NCBI GenBank assembly: GCA_004335835.1
Contig: RWJK01001315.1
Coordinates: 92,230 to 156,229, forward strand
Reading direction: 5' to 3'
DNA: 64,000 nucleotides
Source: Scenedesmus sp. ARA3
Lineage: Eukaryota > Chlorophyta > Chlorophyceae > Sphaeropleales > Scenedesmaceae
This document shows positions 48,885 to 61,194 of this stretch, one piece after another. How positions within the stretch are numbered: position 1 is the first letter of the stretch; the number at the start of each line of letters is the position of its first letter. The notes beneath the pieces were generated by a model, which saw nothing but the letters and a program-made list of their open reading frames with translations, had not been told where the DNA came from and ran no database searches. Position numbers and translations under genes: made by a program.

Positions 48885-50364
48885 GGCGGCTGCAGCAGCA
48901 GGGCTGGGGCGACGAGATCAGGCTCAAGCACAACGGCTGAGCGGGCAGGATTGCGCTGCAGTAGCAGGGCTGGTCGTGCGCCAGCCCTTCTGCTTGCAGC
49001 GCTGAGGCGCAGCACGCTCAAGCAGGAGGGTTGAGCGAGTGCAGCGATGCGGTGCAGCAGCTGTGGTGGTGGTGGCGTGGAGTAGCGGTGTTGGGGCTTG
49101 CCTGCACTGCAGCGTGCTGCATGGTGGCATAGCCGTTGCTGCAGCTGCAGCGGGCGGCCTGCCATGGACATGCATGTTGGCGTGCTTGCAGGCCTGCAGC
49201 TGCTGTAGGGCTGTTGGACAGTGCCTTGCGCAGCAGTTGCTGGCGTGTTGCCAGCAGGCGCAGACACCCACAATCATCTACAGTTTGGTGTGTGTATATA
49301 TGTCAGTGATGTGTGTGCTTTGTGAGCAACGTAGCTGCGGCTTGGAAGGTGGGTAACGATTCTATTGCATTCCGCAGGACTTTGAGTCAAGTGGTCCGTC
49401 AATCTCATGGTCAGCTCGCCGTCCAACGGTTGCTGTCGTGTATAGTTGCGCACATGATCCTGTAGCACTCCTCCGTCTGCCGTTATAGCCGCCACAACCA
49501 TCATGGTACATGCACAGATATGTGGCATTAACACGGCAGGTGAGAAGTGCTACAGGCTTGCAGCCTTGAGCTGGCGGCAAGCATGTATTGCAGCGTCTTC
49601 ACTTCGCTGGCACCAGCACAACACACGTCAAAAGTGCACTTTCAAATATTACCAGCAAGCAAGCACCATGCTGCAGCAGCTGCAGCTGCACAGACTTGAA
49701 GCAGCTGTGCCACAGCCTTGCAGCTGTCAATTAGCCGCACTGCTAATGCCACATTCTCCTGCGTGTCTCGTGACACTGCCATAATCGCTACAAGTACACT
49801 ACGGTATACCAGGTCACATGCACACACCCAACAGGGCTGTGTTGCATCAAAGTGCCTGCCGCACTGCTATCTCTGCATCTAGACGCCCGCTGTGCAGGCA
49901 CACACAAGTGAGCACAGCCACAGCGGATCCAACACTCATAGGCCCTCAACACAGCCCCCACACACCCCACCACGTCGGTGACATTCCGCAACGCGCCAAC
50001 AGCAGCAGCTCAACAACAGCCCACTGCCGTCACATAACAAGGGCCGGGCCGACAGCAACCGCCAAATAGGCACATCAACACCGGGCACCTCCAGGAAACA
50101 ACTTCGCACATCTTCAACTTCACAAACAGCACAGGCCTGCAGGCGCCACCCCTTCACTTCAGCAGAGGCTGTGCTGTGCGCTGCTGCGCACTGTGCTTGC
50201 AGTGCCACCCTGCCTGCTGTGCCTGTCTGTCTGCCGCCAGCAGTACCTTCAACAACGCAGCGCAGCCCTATGCTGCTGCTGCTGCTGCTTCAGTACTCGA
50301 TGACGCCGCACTGCTGCTCAGTACACAGCATGATGGTGCTCAGTAATCAGGCTGCTGCTGCTGC
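48885..50364. other. convergent 3' region of beta-COP and acetolactate synthase
   Basis: About 1.5 kb with no supported gene. It starts with two degenerate echoes of the beta-COP C-terminus (near 48915-48942 and 49018-49035, both with LK...G-stop). The rest is 3' UTR and spacer. Confidence 0.5.
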
Positions 50365-53300
50365 TCAGTACTCGATGGAGCCGTCTCCCTTGGTGATGAT
50401 GTCCTTGAAGCTGCCGCCACCGGGGATCATGGGCAGCACGTGCTCAATGTGCTGCGGGCGGCAGCGGTAAAACGGGCAGCAGAGCAAGCACGGCATTAGC
50501 AGTCAGAGCGTGTACACTTCGTCAGCAGGTGACCACATGCTCGTCATTCAACAAAGCACAGCAGCGACAGATCTCAATGATGCCGAGCCAGCACACCACG
50601 GGCAATCATGCCTGCCAGGGAAGGCATCTCATACCCCAGCAAGCCTGCCCCAGCACATGACAACTGTGCACCGACTGCACCGCATGCTCTACTGCTGCTG
50701 CTGGTGTTGCCATACAATTTACACATCCACCATGCTCACCGGCACCATGACCTCCAGCAGGTAGGGCCCCTCAGTGTCCAGCATCTCCCGGATGGCGCCA
50801 CGCAGCTCAGACTTCTTGATCACGCGCTTGGCTGCGGGGACAACAGCAGCAGCAGCAGCGACAGCAGCAGCAAACACGGTCGAGGGGCGATGCAGAAGTC
50901 ATCATGCAAACAAAAGACCCATGTGTGCAAGCACCGCATAGTGAAGCCAGGCTGTTGGCATGCAAGCCACAGCACCAGCTGAGAGGCAGCAGGAGCACTT
51001 CCTGTGCTTCTTGAGCCTCCGTCTGTGACTGTTGACAGTGAGATTGAATTTGGCATATAGGCAATATGCATGTGCTATGCGTTGCTGCGCACCTGGCACG
51101 CCGAAGGACTTGGCCATGAGTGGGAAGTCTGGGTAGATGTCTGCCTCGTTCTGTGTGTCGTGCCACTCAGCCTCGCGCTTGCCCAGGTAGGTATGCGCGC
51201 GGTTGGCCTGCAGGTAAGGCAGCGGCGGGGCAGGTGGGTGATGTGAGAGGGTGTGCACCTGCACAGGAGGGTGGCTGTCCACACGATGTGCTGCCGTAGC
51301 TGCAGACATAGCTGGACTACAGCATGATCCATGATGTGATGCACAAACACGGCCCCAGTTTACACCAGAGCCTGCAGCAGCTATGCACAGCACATGTGCC
51401 TCAGTCCTCTGCTGCCACCACCCCTGCTGCTGCTGCAGCCGCCGCTAGCCTGCTGCCTCACCTCACTTTCTAGAACCTGTCTGTGACTTGACACCAACAC
51501 TGCCACCACCACTTCGCTGCCGCTGCCACCGCCAGCCCTGCCTGGCCTCACCTTGTAGAACCTGTCCTCCCACTGCACCACCATGCCCAGGTGCTGGTTG
51601 TTCAGCAGCAGCACCTTGATGTTCAGCTTCTCAATCGCAGCAGTGGCCAGCTCCTGGCAGTTCATCAGGAAGCTGCCATCACCATCAATGTCCACCACAA
51701 CGCGGCTCGGCCGGCCGTTCTTGCCATCGTGTGCAGCAGCAGCACCCAGCGCGCTAGGCAGGCCAAAGCCCATGCTGCCCAGGCCCCCGGAGGTGACCCA
51801 GCGGCGCGGCTCAGGCAGCGGGTACCACTGCGCCGCAAACATCTGGTGCTGGCCCACACCGGTGGTGATGATGGCCTCGCCGTTGGTTTCCTGGTGCAGC
51901 ACCTGCGAGGTTTGAGCAGCCGGGGGAAGCACAGAACTTAGCTCAGAGGTGAAACCACAGCGACACCGCCACATCACCACAAGCCATACTGTAAACAGGC
52001 AGCTGGCATTACACACCAGTCCCTGTCGCTCTTGCTTGGCCACCTCCTTCAACCAAGCCACGACTGCTGCCGCTGCCGCTGCCGCTGCTGCTGCTGCTGC
52101 TGTGCCTGGGCCTCACGTCCACTGCATGCTGTGGCGCGATGACGTCGCTCCTGTCAGGGTACTGCATGGGGAACTTGGTGCGCTGCGCGTCCAGCTCCTC
52201 GCGCCACGCCTGGAAGTGCTCCGCAGGCAGCGGGTCTGCCTCCAGCATCTTGTTGAGCAGCTGCAGCGCAGGCCTCACGTCTGAAGGGAGGCAGGCGAAG
52301 TGGCGGAAGGTCGACAGGAGAGATGGCGGCATCATATGTAAGTTCACCACAAAATGGAGTGTGCCGCGCTAAGCGCAAGGCAAGCGCAAAGCAAAGCCAG
52401 CGTCAACACAGCGACGGCCATGCAGCATTGCAGCAGACATGCTGTGCGGCGCTGCAGCTAACAAAGTAAGACGCGCAAGGCGCACCTGCGCAGATGGGGA
52501 TGTGTGCGGTCTTGTTCTTGTCGATCTCCGCGGGGTCGATGTCTATGTGCACGATGCGCGCGTGCTGCGCAAAGGCCTCCAGCTTGCCAGTCACGCGGTC
52601 GTCAAAGCGCACACCCATGGCCAGCAGCAGGTCGGCCTGCGGAGCGCAACATGACCAGCAGGCAGAGGCACAGCAGGGCTGGTGAGCAGCTGAGCATGCG
52701 GACACCGCCTGCTGCTACATGCACAGCAGTAAATGCCTAGAGCGGTCTTCGCGCGACACAACCGCAGGCACATGTGCACAACCACGTTGCACCACGTGTC
52801 AAGACAGCTCAGCACCTCATCCCACCCCCAGCCACCCCCAAGCCACCCAGCCGCACCTGGTCCACAGCGTAGTTGGCGTACACGGTGCCGTGCATGCCCA
52901 GCATCTGCAGGCTCAGCTTGTCGCCCACGGGGAAGGTGCCCAGGCCCATCAGCGTCTGCGCCACGGGGATGCCGGTGCGGGCGATGAACTCGCGCACCTC
53001 GGGCGCGGCGTCCAGGGCGCCGCCACCCAGGTACACGATCTGCGGGGGAGGATGCATGCAGCAGACGCCAAGCAGGAGGCGAGGCAGGTTCATGGTGAGG
53101 TTAGGTGCCGCATCAACGCCGCGCGTGAAGCTGCCTGCAGGCATGTGCGCCTGTGACTTGACCGAGTGCAGCTTGCTATGTTTCCACACCCCATCTCAGC
53201 AGCATTTGTCTTGGCTCCCGCCAGCCAGCCCATCACTGGATGCCACGACATGTACGCAACAACCCACAGTCAGATCAGGTTCAAAACAAGAATGAACATG

Positions 53301-56300
53301 CTGCTGCTGCTGCTGGGCCCCCACAGCCAGCCACTCACAGGCTTCTTGGCGCCCTTGAGCGCCTTGAGCACCGCCGCCAGTGCAGCAGGCTCTGGTGGGG
53401 GCGGCAGCCTGCTCATGTAGCCGGAGATGGCCATGGGCGCGTCCCAGTCGGGCAGGCCCAGCTGCTGCTGGATGTCCTTGGGCACGTCCACCAGCACGGG
53501 GCCAGGGCGCCCGGTGCGCGCCAGGTAGAAGGCCTGCAGGGACAAGCAACAGCAAGGTGGCGAGGGTGACATGCGCATACAAGTGAAGTTATGTGTACAG
53601 TTGTGCAGATGCCGAAAGCGGATGTGAAAGCTTGCCAGTTTGTTTGTCAAGGCTGCAGCTGCTGCATGCCGGCAACAACCACACATGCTGGTGTATGCAA
53701 AGCACATGCCAGCGAAAGAAACACGCACGCACGCGCCTAATCAAAGCCAGCTGCCAGGAGCGCCGCACCTCCTTCATCACTCGCGGCAGGTCCTCGATGT
53801 CCATGACCAGGTAGTTGTGCTTGGTGATGGCACGCGTCACCTCCACGATGGGCGTCTCCTGGAAGCCGTCGGTGCCAATCAGCTTGCGCGGCACCTGCAG
53901 CGAGGGAAGGCAGCAGCAGGCAGGGGTGACAAACGCAGCGGCAAACATAGTACATTAACTAGAGCCTGGTGTGTCTTACAATAATATGACGGCATGAACA
54001 GCGGATGATGCTCACCCACACCAGCTAACTGCTTGTTCAGCTGCTGTGAACTGCAGGTGCACACAGTCCAAGTGCAACCCGCACCAGACTCTGACAATCG
54101 GGCTGCTGCTTACATGCTGTTCCTGCCACTGCGCACACACCCCAACACCATCCAGTCGCTCTGCACGCAGCCAAGTTGCTGCGACCAACCCCGCACCTGT
54201 CCCGTGATGGCCACCAGGGGCACGCTGTCCATCATGGCATCAGCCAGCCCAGTGACCAGGTTGGTGGCGCCAGGCCCGCTGGTGGCGATGCACACGCCCA
54301 CGCGGCCCGTGGTCTTGGCATAGCCCTCAGCAGCAAAGATCTCGCCCTGCGCAGGTGTTGTTGGGTGCGTGGAGGGCAGTGGTGACAGACAGCACAAGTG
54401 ATGGGGCACCTGCTGCCACAAGCACGCGGCTGCTGGCTGATGCTTGCCGAACATGCAGCAGTGTACTAGAACACATCAGCAAGCATCTGCGCGTGTACAG
54501 CAACACAGACGCCTTCCACCGCAGCACCATGTCGTCTTCCTGAGGCGTTGCGAGCCACGGACTGCCGCTGCTGCCGCACAGTGGGCTGCTGGCACCACGT
54601 CAGCCTGCTGCTGCTGCTGCTGCTGCTGGCACCGCTGCCTCTGCTGCTGCCCCTGCTGCTGCGCCTGTCTGCCTGCTGCTGCTGCTGCTGCTGCTGCTGC
54701 TTGTCACACACCTGCTCGTGCCTGCACAGGATGTTGGAGATGGTCTCGCTGCGTGTGAGAGCCTGGTGGATCTCCATGGAGGCGCCACCGGGGTAGGCAA
54801 ACACAGTGTCCACGCCCTGCGCGGTGGCACAAAGCACCAGCATGCAGCAGATGGCAGGATGCACTGAGCAACAAACAGCAGCATGCACTGAAGCCATTAC
54901 TACAGTGCCAACAAGCCCTCTGGTGCGCAAGTAGCAAGCGTGCGCTGTTGACCGGTACTGCTGCTCGCCAGCCTGCTGCGCCAGCGGTGCTGCATTGCCC
55001 ATGCACCTGTCACACAACCCAGCAGCGACACAGTTGCGCAATCGAGACTCAGGCCACAAGTGCAGCAGGTGCAGCAAGTACAGCACAAAACAAATCACAC
55101 ACACATGCAGCCACACCCCGCCCTGCGCCCACCTCGCGCTCCAGCGCCTGCACCAGGATGTCGCAGCCCTTGCGCGGCTTGCCAGCAAAGCGGTCCACCC
55201 AGCCCGCAGCGCCTGATGGTTAGCAGCAGCAGCAGCAGCAGGCGAGGCAGCACAATGCCGAGGAAATGCGTGAGCATTTGCATGACACCATAGCAGCATG
55301 GAACCTGCCTGACCGCCATGACTCAGGGCTACGCAGCAGCTCCAAGGCAGCTCCATGCCGGACACGTGATGTGCTGCCTAGCTGCTTTTGCAGATAGTTG
55401 CTGGAGTTGCTGCAGTTGTTGCCTGGACTGCCAAGACGCCTGGCCCCTCTGCTGCTGACAGAGCAGTCGCCAGGCTGACACCTGGTTAGGCCCACATGGC
55501 CCATGCTGCTGGCTGCCACAGACGAGCCAGCCATGCTGCAGCTGGCACTGCCCTGCTCCAGCCTTGCGCCTGAGTGCATCTTGCAGCTGCTATATGCCAG
55601 CTGCTCTCTGCATTGCCCACTCACTCTCAGCATCCACAGCTGCCTGTGCTGCCTGGCGGGCCTTGGTCAGCTGCAAGGCACAGCCAAACACAGCAGCTAG
55701 GGTTAGCACAGGCACCAGCATGTGCAGCAGCAGGGCTTGCTGACACCACCCAGGCTGTAAGCAACAAGCTGGCAGGGCTGCCAGCACGCCACAGCAGCTG
55801 CACCTGCTGATCAGCTGCCTTGACATCCTGTTGCTGCGGCCACACCCATGCAAATCAGTTCGTAACGAGAGGTCTCGGAGACGACGGCTGGGCTCCCGCT
55901 GCTGCTGCATGCTCCTGTAAATGCTTAATCCATTTGCTGTGCAGGATCCTCACCTCTGAGGTGTTCATCTTGCCCGCCTGGCCGCCCTCGGCAAGCTTTG
56001 CATACACCACTGGAGCACACCTTTCGCGCCTGCATGTCCCGACGAGATGAGGTGAGGCAACGTCTGAAACGGCACATCAAAAGCGTTTGCTTTGCTGCAA
56101 TGGCAACACGCACCTGGACACGGTCCTGCTGCGCTGTGCTCTCTGTGTGTGAACCTGCAAGGGCCAGTGCATGCCGTTGAGTGACAGCCTGGGAGCGCTT
56201 CAAGACTAAGCTATATGCGATCTGGTGGTACCTGGCGAACCAGAGAAGGCACGCCCTCTTGGCATGGCTGCCTGCTGCTGCCAGCAGCAGCACGCTGGGT

Positions 56301-56321
56301 CCGCTGCATGCTGAACGCCAT
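50365..56321 (-). CDS. ALS: acetolactate (acetohydroxyacid) synthase, catalytic subunit, plastidial
   Basis: ThDP- and FAD-dependent first common enzyme of Val, Leu and Ile synthesis. Sixteen exons: 56321-56232, 56154-56114, 56029-55954, 55670-55625, 55212-55133, 54816-54712, 54346-54197, 53894-53769, 53533-53339, 53039-52857, 52636-52486, 52280-52117, 51902-51552, 51207-51093, 50831-50740, 50451-50365 (TGA), in phase, 683 residues. The transit peptide begins [16 protein letters not shown]. Catalytic Glu lies in CRHEQ (E145). Also present: [58 protein letters not shown], the ThDP motif GDGSFLMN...[25 protein letters not shown], and [12 protein letters not shown]. Positions equal to Arabidopsis Ala205 and Ser653 are both Gly here; Pro197, Asp376 and Trp574 equivalents are unchanged. 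Converges on beta-COP; tail-to-head with the sphingomyelinase gene. Confidence 0.95.
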
Positions 56322-56936
56322 GGTCACAAATTCTTCTGATAAGTTAGTTCAACAACGCATGCTGCGTTCTGCAAAGAAAACGATCTCTGGTCGCGAAGAC
56401 GCTGTATAGCTCAGCCTCTCTAACAGTTGTCATTGCGATGGACACGTGCGCAACGCAGCAAACGGCCAGGTCAATAAACCAAACCATATGTCGCTTTTGT
56501 GTTGATGCATCCATCTCCGCTTGTACTGTGCCATAAGCTTCAAGCACGGGTTCCGGAGAGTCAGTTGCTGCTGTGCAGAGGACGCCGATACTTTACAGTA
56601 GCCTTGATACATGCGTTGTATCATCCCAAGATGGCAACATATACCTTGAGCAAGGCACGGTGGCTGCAGCTGGCCGCCACACATGCTATGGCACTCAGCA
56701 GTCACCAAAGTGAGTGGTGGCTGAACTGGTGCTGCTGATGGTACACCCCACGAGTAAGCACGTGCCAGCAAAAGCACATTGAGCCAAAACCCACAAAAAG
56801 GTAACTTTGTCTTCAAGTTAAAAGCAGTCAGCTGCCTCTTCGCCGCAGGCATCGTCACGACTAGCTGCTTCCTCATCAGCAGCCGAGCGTGTGCTGCTGC
56901 GCGCCACTCAGGATCAATTGCATGCGGCTGTGCTCT
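56322..56936. other. spacer between the sphingomyelinase stop and the ALS start
   Basis: 615 bases: 3' UTR of the upstream minus-strand gene and the ALS promoter. No gene seen. Confidence 0.5.
56593..56597 (-). terminator. candidate TGTAA poly(A) signal of the sphingomyelinase-like gene
   Basis: TGTAA on the minus strand, about 340 bases past the stop at 56937. Confidence 0.35.
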
Positions 56937-59900
56937 TCACTGCTCAGCGGCAGGTGCTGGCTCTGTTGAATTGCTGCTTCTGCTGCTGTACGGCACGTCC
57001 AGGCCTATTTCCTGCATCCACACCCGCAGCAGGCGGTAGCTGCTCTGCAGGGCGCGCTTCTGCGTCTTGTCAGCCACCTGCGGCAGCAGGCAAAGGCACA
57101 CAAGCAATGTGAACGCACTAGGTGACACACAGCTCTTTGTCAACAGCAGCAGCACAAGCAACAATCACTTCAATCTAGGGCGCCATCACACCGCCATGTG
57201 TGTAGTCTATCTCGGTGCCTGCAGTCCCAGCGACACACAGTGCGGATGCGCAAAGCTTCATTGCACGCAGGCAATATGCGGCTCGCTGCTGCGGCATGCA
57301 CAGGTGCTGATCCAGACCCAGAGACCCTCAGCTTCTGAGTCCGCTGCGTTCCTCTGCAGTTGCATTTGAATGTGCCTGCTCCACCCCAGCCGCCTCACCT
57401 GGCCCATCATCAGCAGCAGCAGCCCCAGGCCCGCCACCAGCCCAGCAGCAAGCAAGCCCACAGTCAGCAGCCAGCCCCTTAGCACCACATCTGGCAGCAG
57501 CAGCGGCAGCGCCACAGCAGCATACACCACGCTGGCCAGCAGGATGCCGCCCCCCATGCTCAGCATGCTGCTGCTGGCACCAAAGCAGGTCATGCCCTCC
57601 TCCAGCAGCAGCTGGCTGGCCATGAGTGTGGCCACACGCTGCTGCAGCGGCATCGCAGCACCCTCTCCACTGCTGCCGTTGCCGGCTGCATCTTGCTGCT
57701 GCTGCTGGCGCTGCTTGCTGGGGCTGCGCAGCAGCCGCATTGGCCCGCCCTTGCTTGGTGAGGTGACAGCGGGCTGGGGCTTGGGTGGTGTCAGGGTTGC
57801 GCGCACCGCAAAGTGGTCGGAGTAGGACAGCGAAGTGCCCGGCACGCGCTGCAGTGCCAGCTGTGCGCTGGCGCATGTGCCGTTGCTCCAGATGTAGTCG
57901 ATGCGCTCAGGCACCTGGCAGGGCAGGGCAGGCAGGGCGGGGCAGGGCACGGGAGGCAGTTGCAGGATAATTCAGATGTGTGGCGGGTGTGCGCCATACT
58001 AATTGTGGCCAGGTGCGTTGTGCCTTGCAATACTCCTGTAAGAGGTGATGCGTAGAGGCGCAACAGCAGCACATGCAGTTGCGCAGCCAGTGGCAGCCTG
58101 CCGGCTGTCTCTGTTACGGGTGTTTGTTGGCGCAGCGCTGCCGGTTCAACATGGCTGGATACTTTGTGTGAGTACGCAATCAGATGCCCGGAATGCATTT
58201 GAACGCAGGGACAAACTGCCACCCAATAAGTACCAGTTGTGGCAGCAACTGCACTCAAACTTTGCAGCCCCACCTGTCGTCGCGGCTGGAAGCTGTTGCC
58301 TGGCGCGTGGCAGGTGAAGCCCTCAGGGTTGGCAGGCAGCTCGCTGCCACCATCACCATCACCATCTGCTGCACTGCTGCCGTCACCACTGCCACCAGCT
58401 GCTGCTGCTGCCGCCCAGGCGTCCCTCATGCCAGGCAGCCTCATCCGCAGCAGGTCCAGCTCCAATGTATCCGGCTTGCAGTTCAAATCGCCACCCAGCA
58501 CCACCAGCCGCGCCGCACCACTGCTGCTGCTGCCGCTTCCAGCATCGCCGCTAGGTTGGCTGTTGCCGTTGCATGCATCGCCTGAAGCCAGCCGGATGAT
58601 CTCAGTCAGCTCCAGCAGCTGACTCAGCCTCACGCCTGCATCGTCATCGTCAGCAAGCCTGCTGCCCAGCCACGCCTCAGCAGGCACAGCCAGCCGGCCC
58701 CTGCCAGCAGCATCCAGTGCGGCTGCTGCTGCTGCCACTGCGGCTGTGTCGCCGCGCTCCTCCCCGAGCGAGCCGGCTGCTGTTGCTGCTGCGCGGGTGA
58801 GGGCTGGGTCTGGCTGGCGGTAGTCGTGGCAGTAGTTGGCGTGCAGGTGGCTGTTGAACACGTCCACCTCGCCCAGGGGGGTGGCCAGGCGCACCCACCC
58901 CACACCTGCGGCAGCGGCAGCAGGACGCATTGCGCTGGTGTATTTGATGTATGCAGGACAGGGTAACCAGCCTGAGCTGGGCGAACAGGGCGCTGCTGGC
59001 AGCTGCCTGCAATGCGTGCTGCGCGCTGCTGGCCGCAGTTTGCTTGCAGGCAGCATCATCTGTGGTGTTGCGGTGTCACAGCGCGTGCCAGCTGGGGCCT
59101 AAGGTGCACATGGCTGCTGATGCTGCCCAAACGCCAACTACAAGCCAACACCTTCCATTTTGGCGCCTGGCCACGCGCCCACCACCCACGCAGCCCACAC
59201 TCACAACACCAGTGGGGTCGTAGCTTCCCACCCCCAACGCCACGCACCTTTGCCAGCATAATAGTCGCCGCAGCTGATGTTGGTGGCAAAGCCGCCCGCA
59301 GCGTAGCGCCAGAAGCCGTGGTGGCTGATTGCGTGGCGTGACAGCGTGACCAGGCCAGAGCCAAACACGCCAGACCTGGTGCGTTTGGTGCAGCAGCGCA
59401 CCAGACAGCAAGGGGCAAGGTCAGGTATAAGACAAGTAGGAGGGCGCCCACCTGCCTCTGCTTGCTGTGTATGTACAGGCCCAAGCAAAGCAGAGCTGTG
59501 TGGCTGCTGCTCCGCTGCTGTTGACAATACTGCTCCAGCCCTGCTGCTGTGCGCCCTGAGCAGAGGCATGCCCAAGCGAGCCAGCCTGCCCTCACCTGAA
59601 GTGTGTGGCGTGGCCCTCACCTGAAGTGTGTGGCGTGGGCCAGCCCTGTCTCGCGCCCCGCCCTGATGAGCGCCTGTGCGTCAGCATCCACCCACACCTC
59701 CTGCAGCAGCACCACGTCCTGCAGCAGCAGCAGCGGTGGCAAGGCAGGCTCAGCACCGGCACGTGCAGATGCTGGCATGCAGCCAGTAAACCACAGGGCA
59801 TTGGCAGCAGGCACTTCAGCAGCTGCTTCACGTTTGAGAGCAGAAATCTGTCTGGAAAGGCTGCTCTCAGGGCGCACCTCTGTGCAGGTGCGCAAGTAGT

Positions 59901-60126
59901 GACATAGGTGCCTGCAGGACAGGCAGCAGCAGCAGCAGCAGCAGTAGCAGTAGTGTCTATGCCATCAGCATCACTAGCAGCAGCATGCAAGCGCAGCAGG
60001 TTGCAATTGAAGCTCTTCACGTGACCTCAGTCCGCCCTGTTGAAGTGCTTACTTGACCCGCTCTTGTCTTTTCTTCGACACCAGCCAGAGGCCCCATGTG
60101 TTGAGGGTCAGCACAGACAGCGACAT
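56937..60126 (-). CDS. neutral sphingomyelinase / inositolphosphosphingolipid phospholipase C-like protein
   Basis: Mg-dependent phospholipase C of the DNase I-like (endonuclease/exonuclease/phosphatase) fold that releases ceramide from sphingophospholipids. Exons 60126-60053, 59911-59878, 59718-59621, 59375-59248, 58905-58274, 57914-57399, 57077-56937 (TGA), in phase, 540 residues. Catalytic signatures in order: LTLNTWGL (Asn), DVVLLQEVWVD (metal Glu), FGSGLVTLSRH, VFNSHLHANY (His), VVLGGDLNCKPDT (Asp/Asn), RIDYIWSNG, and SYSDHFAVRA (catalytic Asp-His). The C-terminal region has two hydrophobic segments (ILLASVVYAAVALPLLL and LLTVGLLAAGLVAGLGLLLL), the membrane hairpin typical of SMPD2/ISC1-type enzymes. 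A large Ala/Gly/Ser insert lies in exon 5. Exon 3 ends at the first of two duplicated donors. Confidence 0.88.
59596..59645 (-). repeat. 25-bp tandem duplication spanning the exon-3 donor
   Basis: The exon end (read on the minus strand as ...CACACACTTCAG followed by GTGAGGGC) occurs twice, giving two donors 25 bases apart. Only the exon-proximal donor at 59620/59619 preserves the frame. Confidence 0.9.
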
Positions 60127-61194
60127 AATGGTCTTCTTCTGAGAATCACACACAGTACTAGGCAAAGCGCGTGTGTACAGCGTGTACTTGCGTTCCTGCT
60201 GAGCGTTCAGCAGAACGAACTGGCTTTGCGACAACGGTTGTTTGGTGTGAGCAAGCGCTGCATGGAAAGGCTGCCTGCTGCTGCGCTGATTATGTATTGT
60301 CACTGCCGGTGTAGCATTTGAACAATGCGACAGTGCTGCGGCTTCCCCATGACCTGCACCCTCGTGCAGCACTCCCAACTCATGACAGGTACGGTGCATG
60401 ACACCGCGCGCACCTTCACTTCTTGCAGCTCCTTAACCAGCGGATGTCACTTCAATGCGCTGAATAGAATCCTCGGTCGCCCTACACGACACGGGGCCCT
60501 GCTTTGCTTGTGACAGAGGGTCTGTCCAACATTGGTGCTGCTGCAGCTTGCAGCAGCCGGTGACTGGCAGCAGATGCAACTGCATCAGCACGGCTTTTTG
60601 CTCTGAGCACGGCGCTGATAGATGTCATTGAAGTGAACGTATATACAGAGTTGTTGCAGGGTGCATTGACTTGTCTTAACAATGCCAGCACTATTGTGCT
60701 TGGCTGCTGCAGCTGGCACTTGCATATCTGCCAGCTGGCATAGCCGTCATTGTACTCCACTTGTCAGAATGGGCAATGCCACGCTTTGCTACCTTGAAAA
60801 TCACCTGCATACTGTATACTTCCCTGCTGAGACCACCAATAACAATACGTCCGGCATGATCATGCAAGGGTGCATAGTACACTGCTATACAACCACAACT
60901 CAGCTCCAGTACCTGGTCTTTACGCCATGCTGTCACAACATCATTCCCGGCCCTGCATTCGCAGAACTCATCACCTGCCAACATACTTCAGCACCACGCG
61001 TACAGCACATGCTGTGCCGTGCATCACACTGGTGCAAGACACGCTGCCACAGCCATGGTGGCCACGTCCTGCTCATTGCTGCAGCACCACTGTAGCACGT
61101 TTGCACGATGGGGCGTACGTCCTCATATCTGTTCCATGCACTTCAATTCACAGGTGTACAGCTGATTTGCTGCCGTTCAGCAGACACTTCCAGC
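60127..61194. other. spacer between the ELIP stop and the sphingomyelinase start
   Basis: About 1.07 kb: ELIP 3' UTR and the promoter of the next minus-strand gene. A 137-codon plus-strand frame (60682-61095) has no recognisable domain and no splice support. Confidence 0.45.

Noticed and set aside
60682..61095. 137-codon plus-strand ORF between ELIP and the sphingomyelinase gene
   Set aside because: No domain, no codon pattern like the neighbours, and an equally long frame on the other strand; best explained as UTR or spacer.
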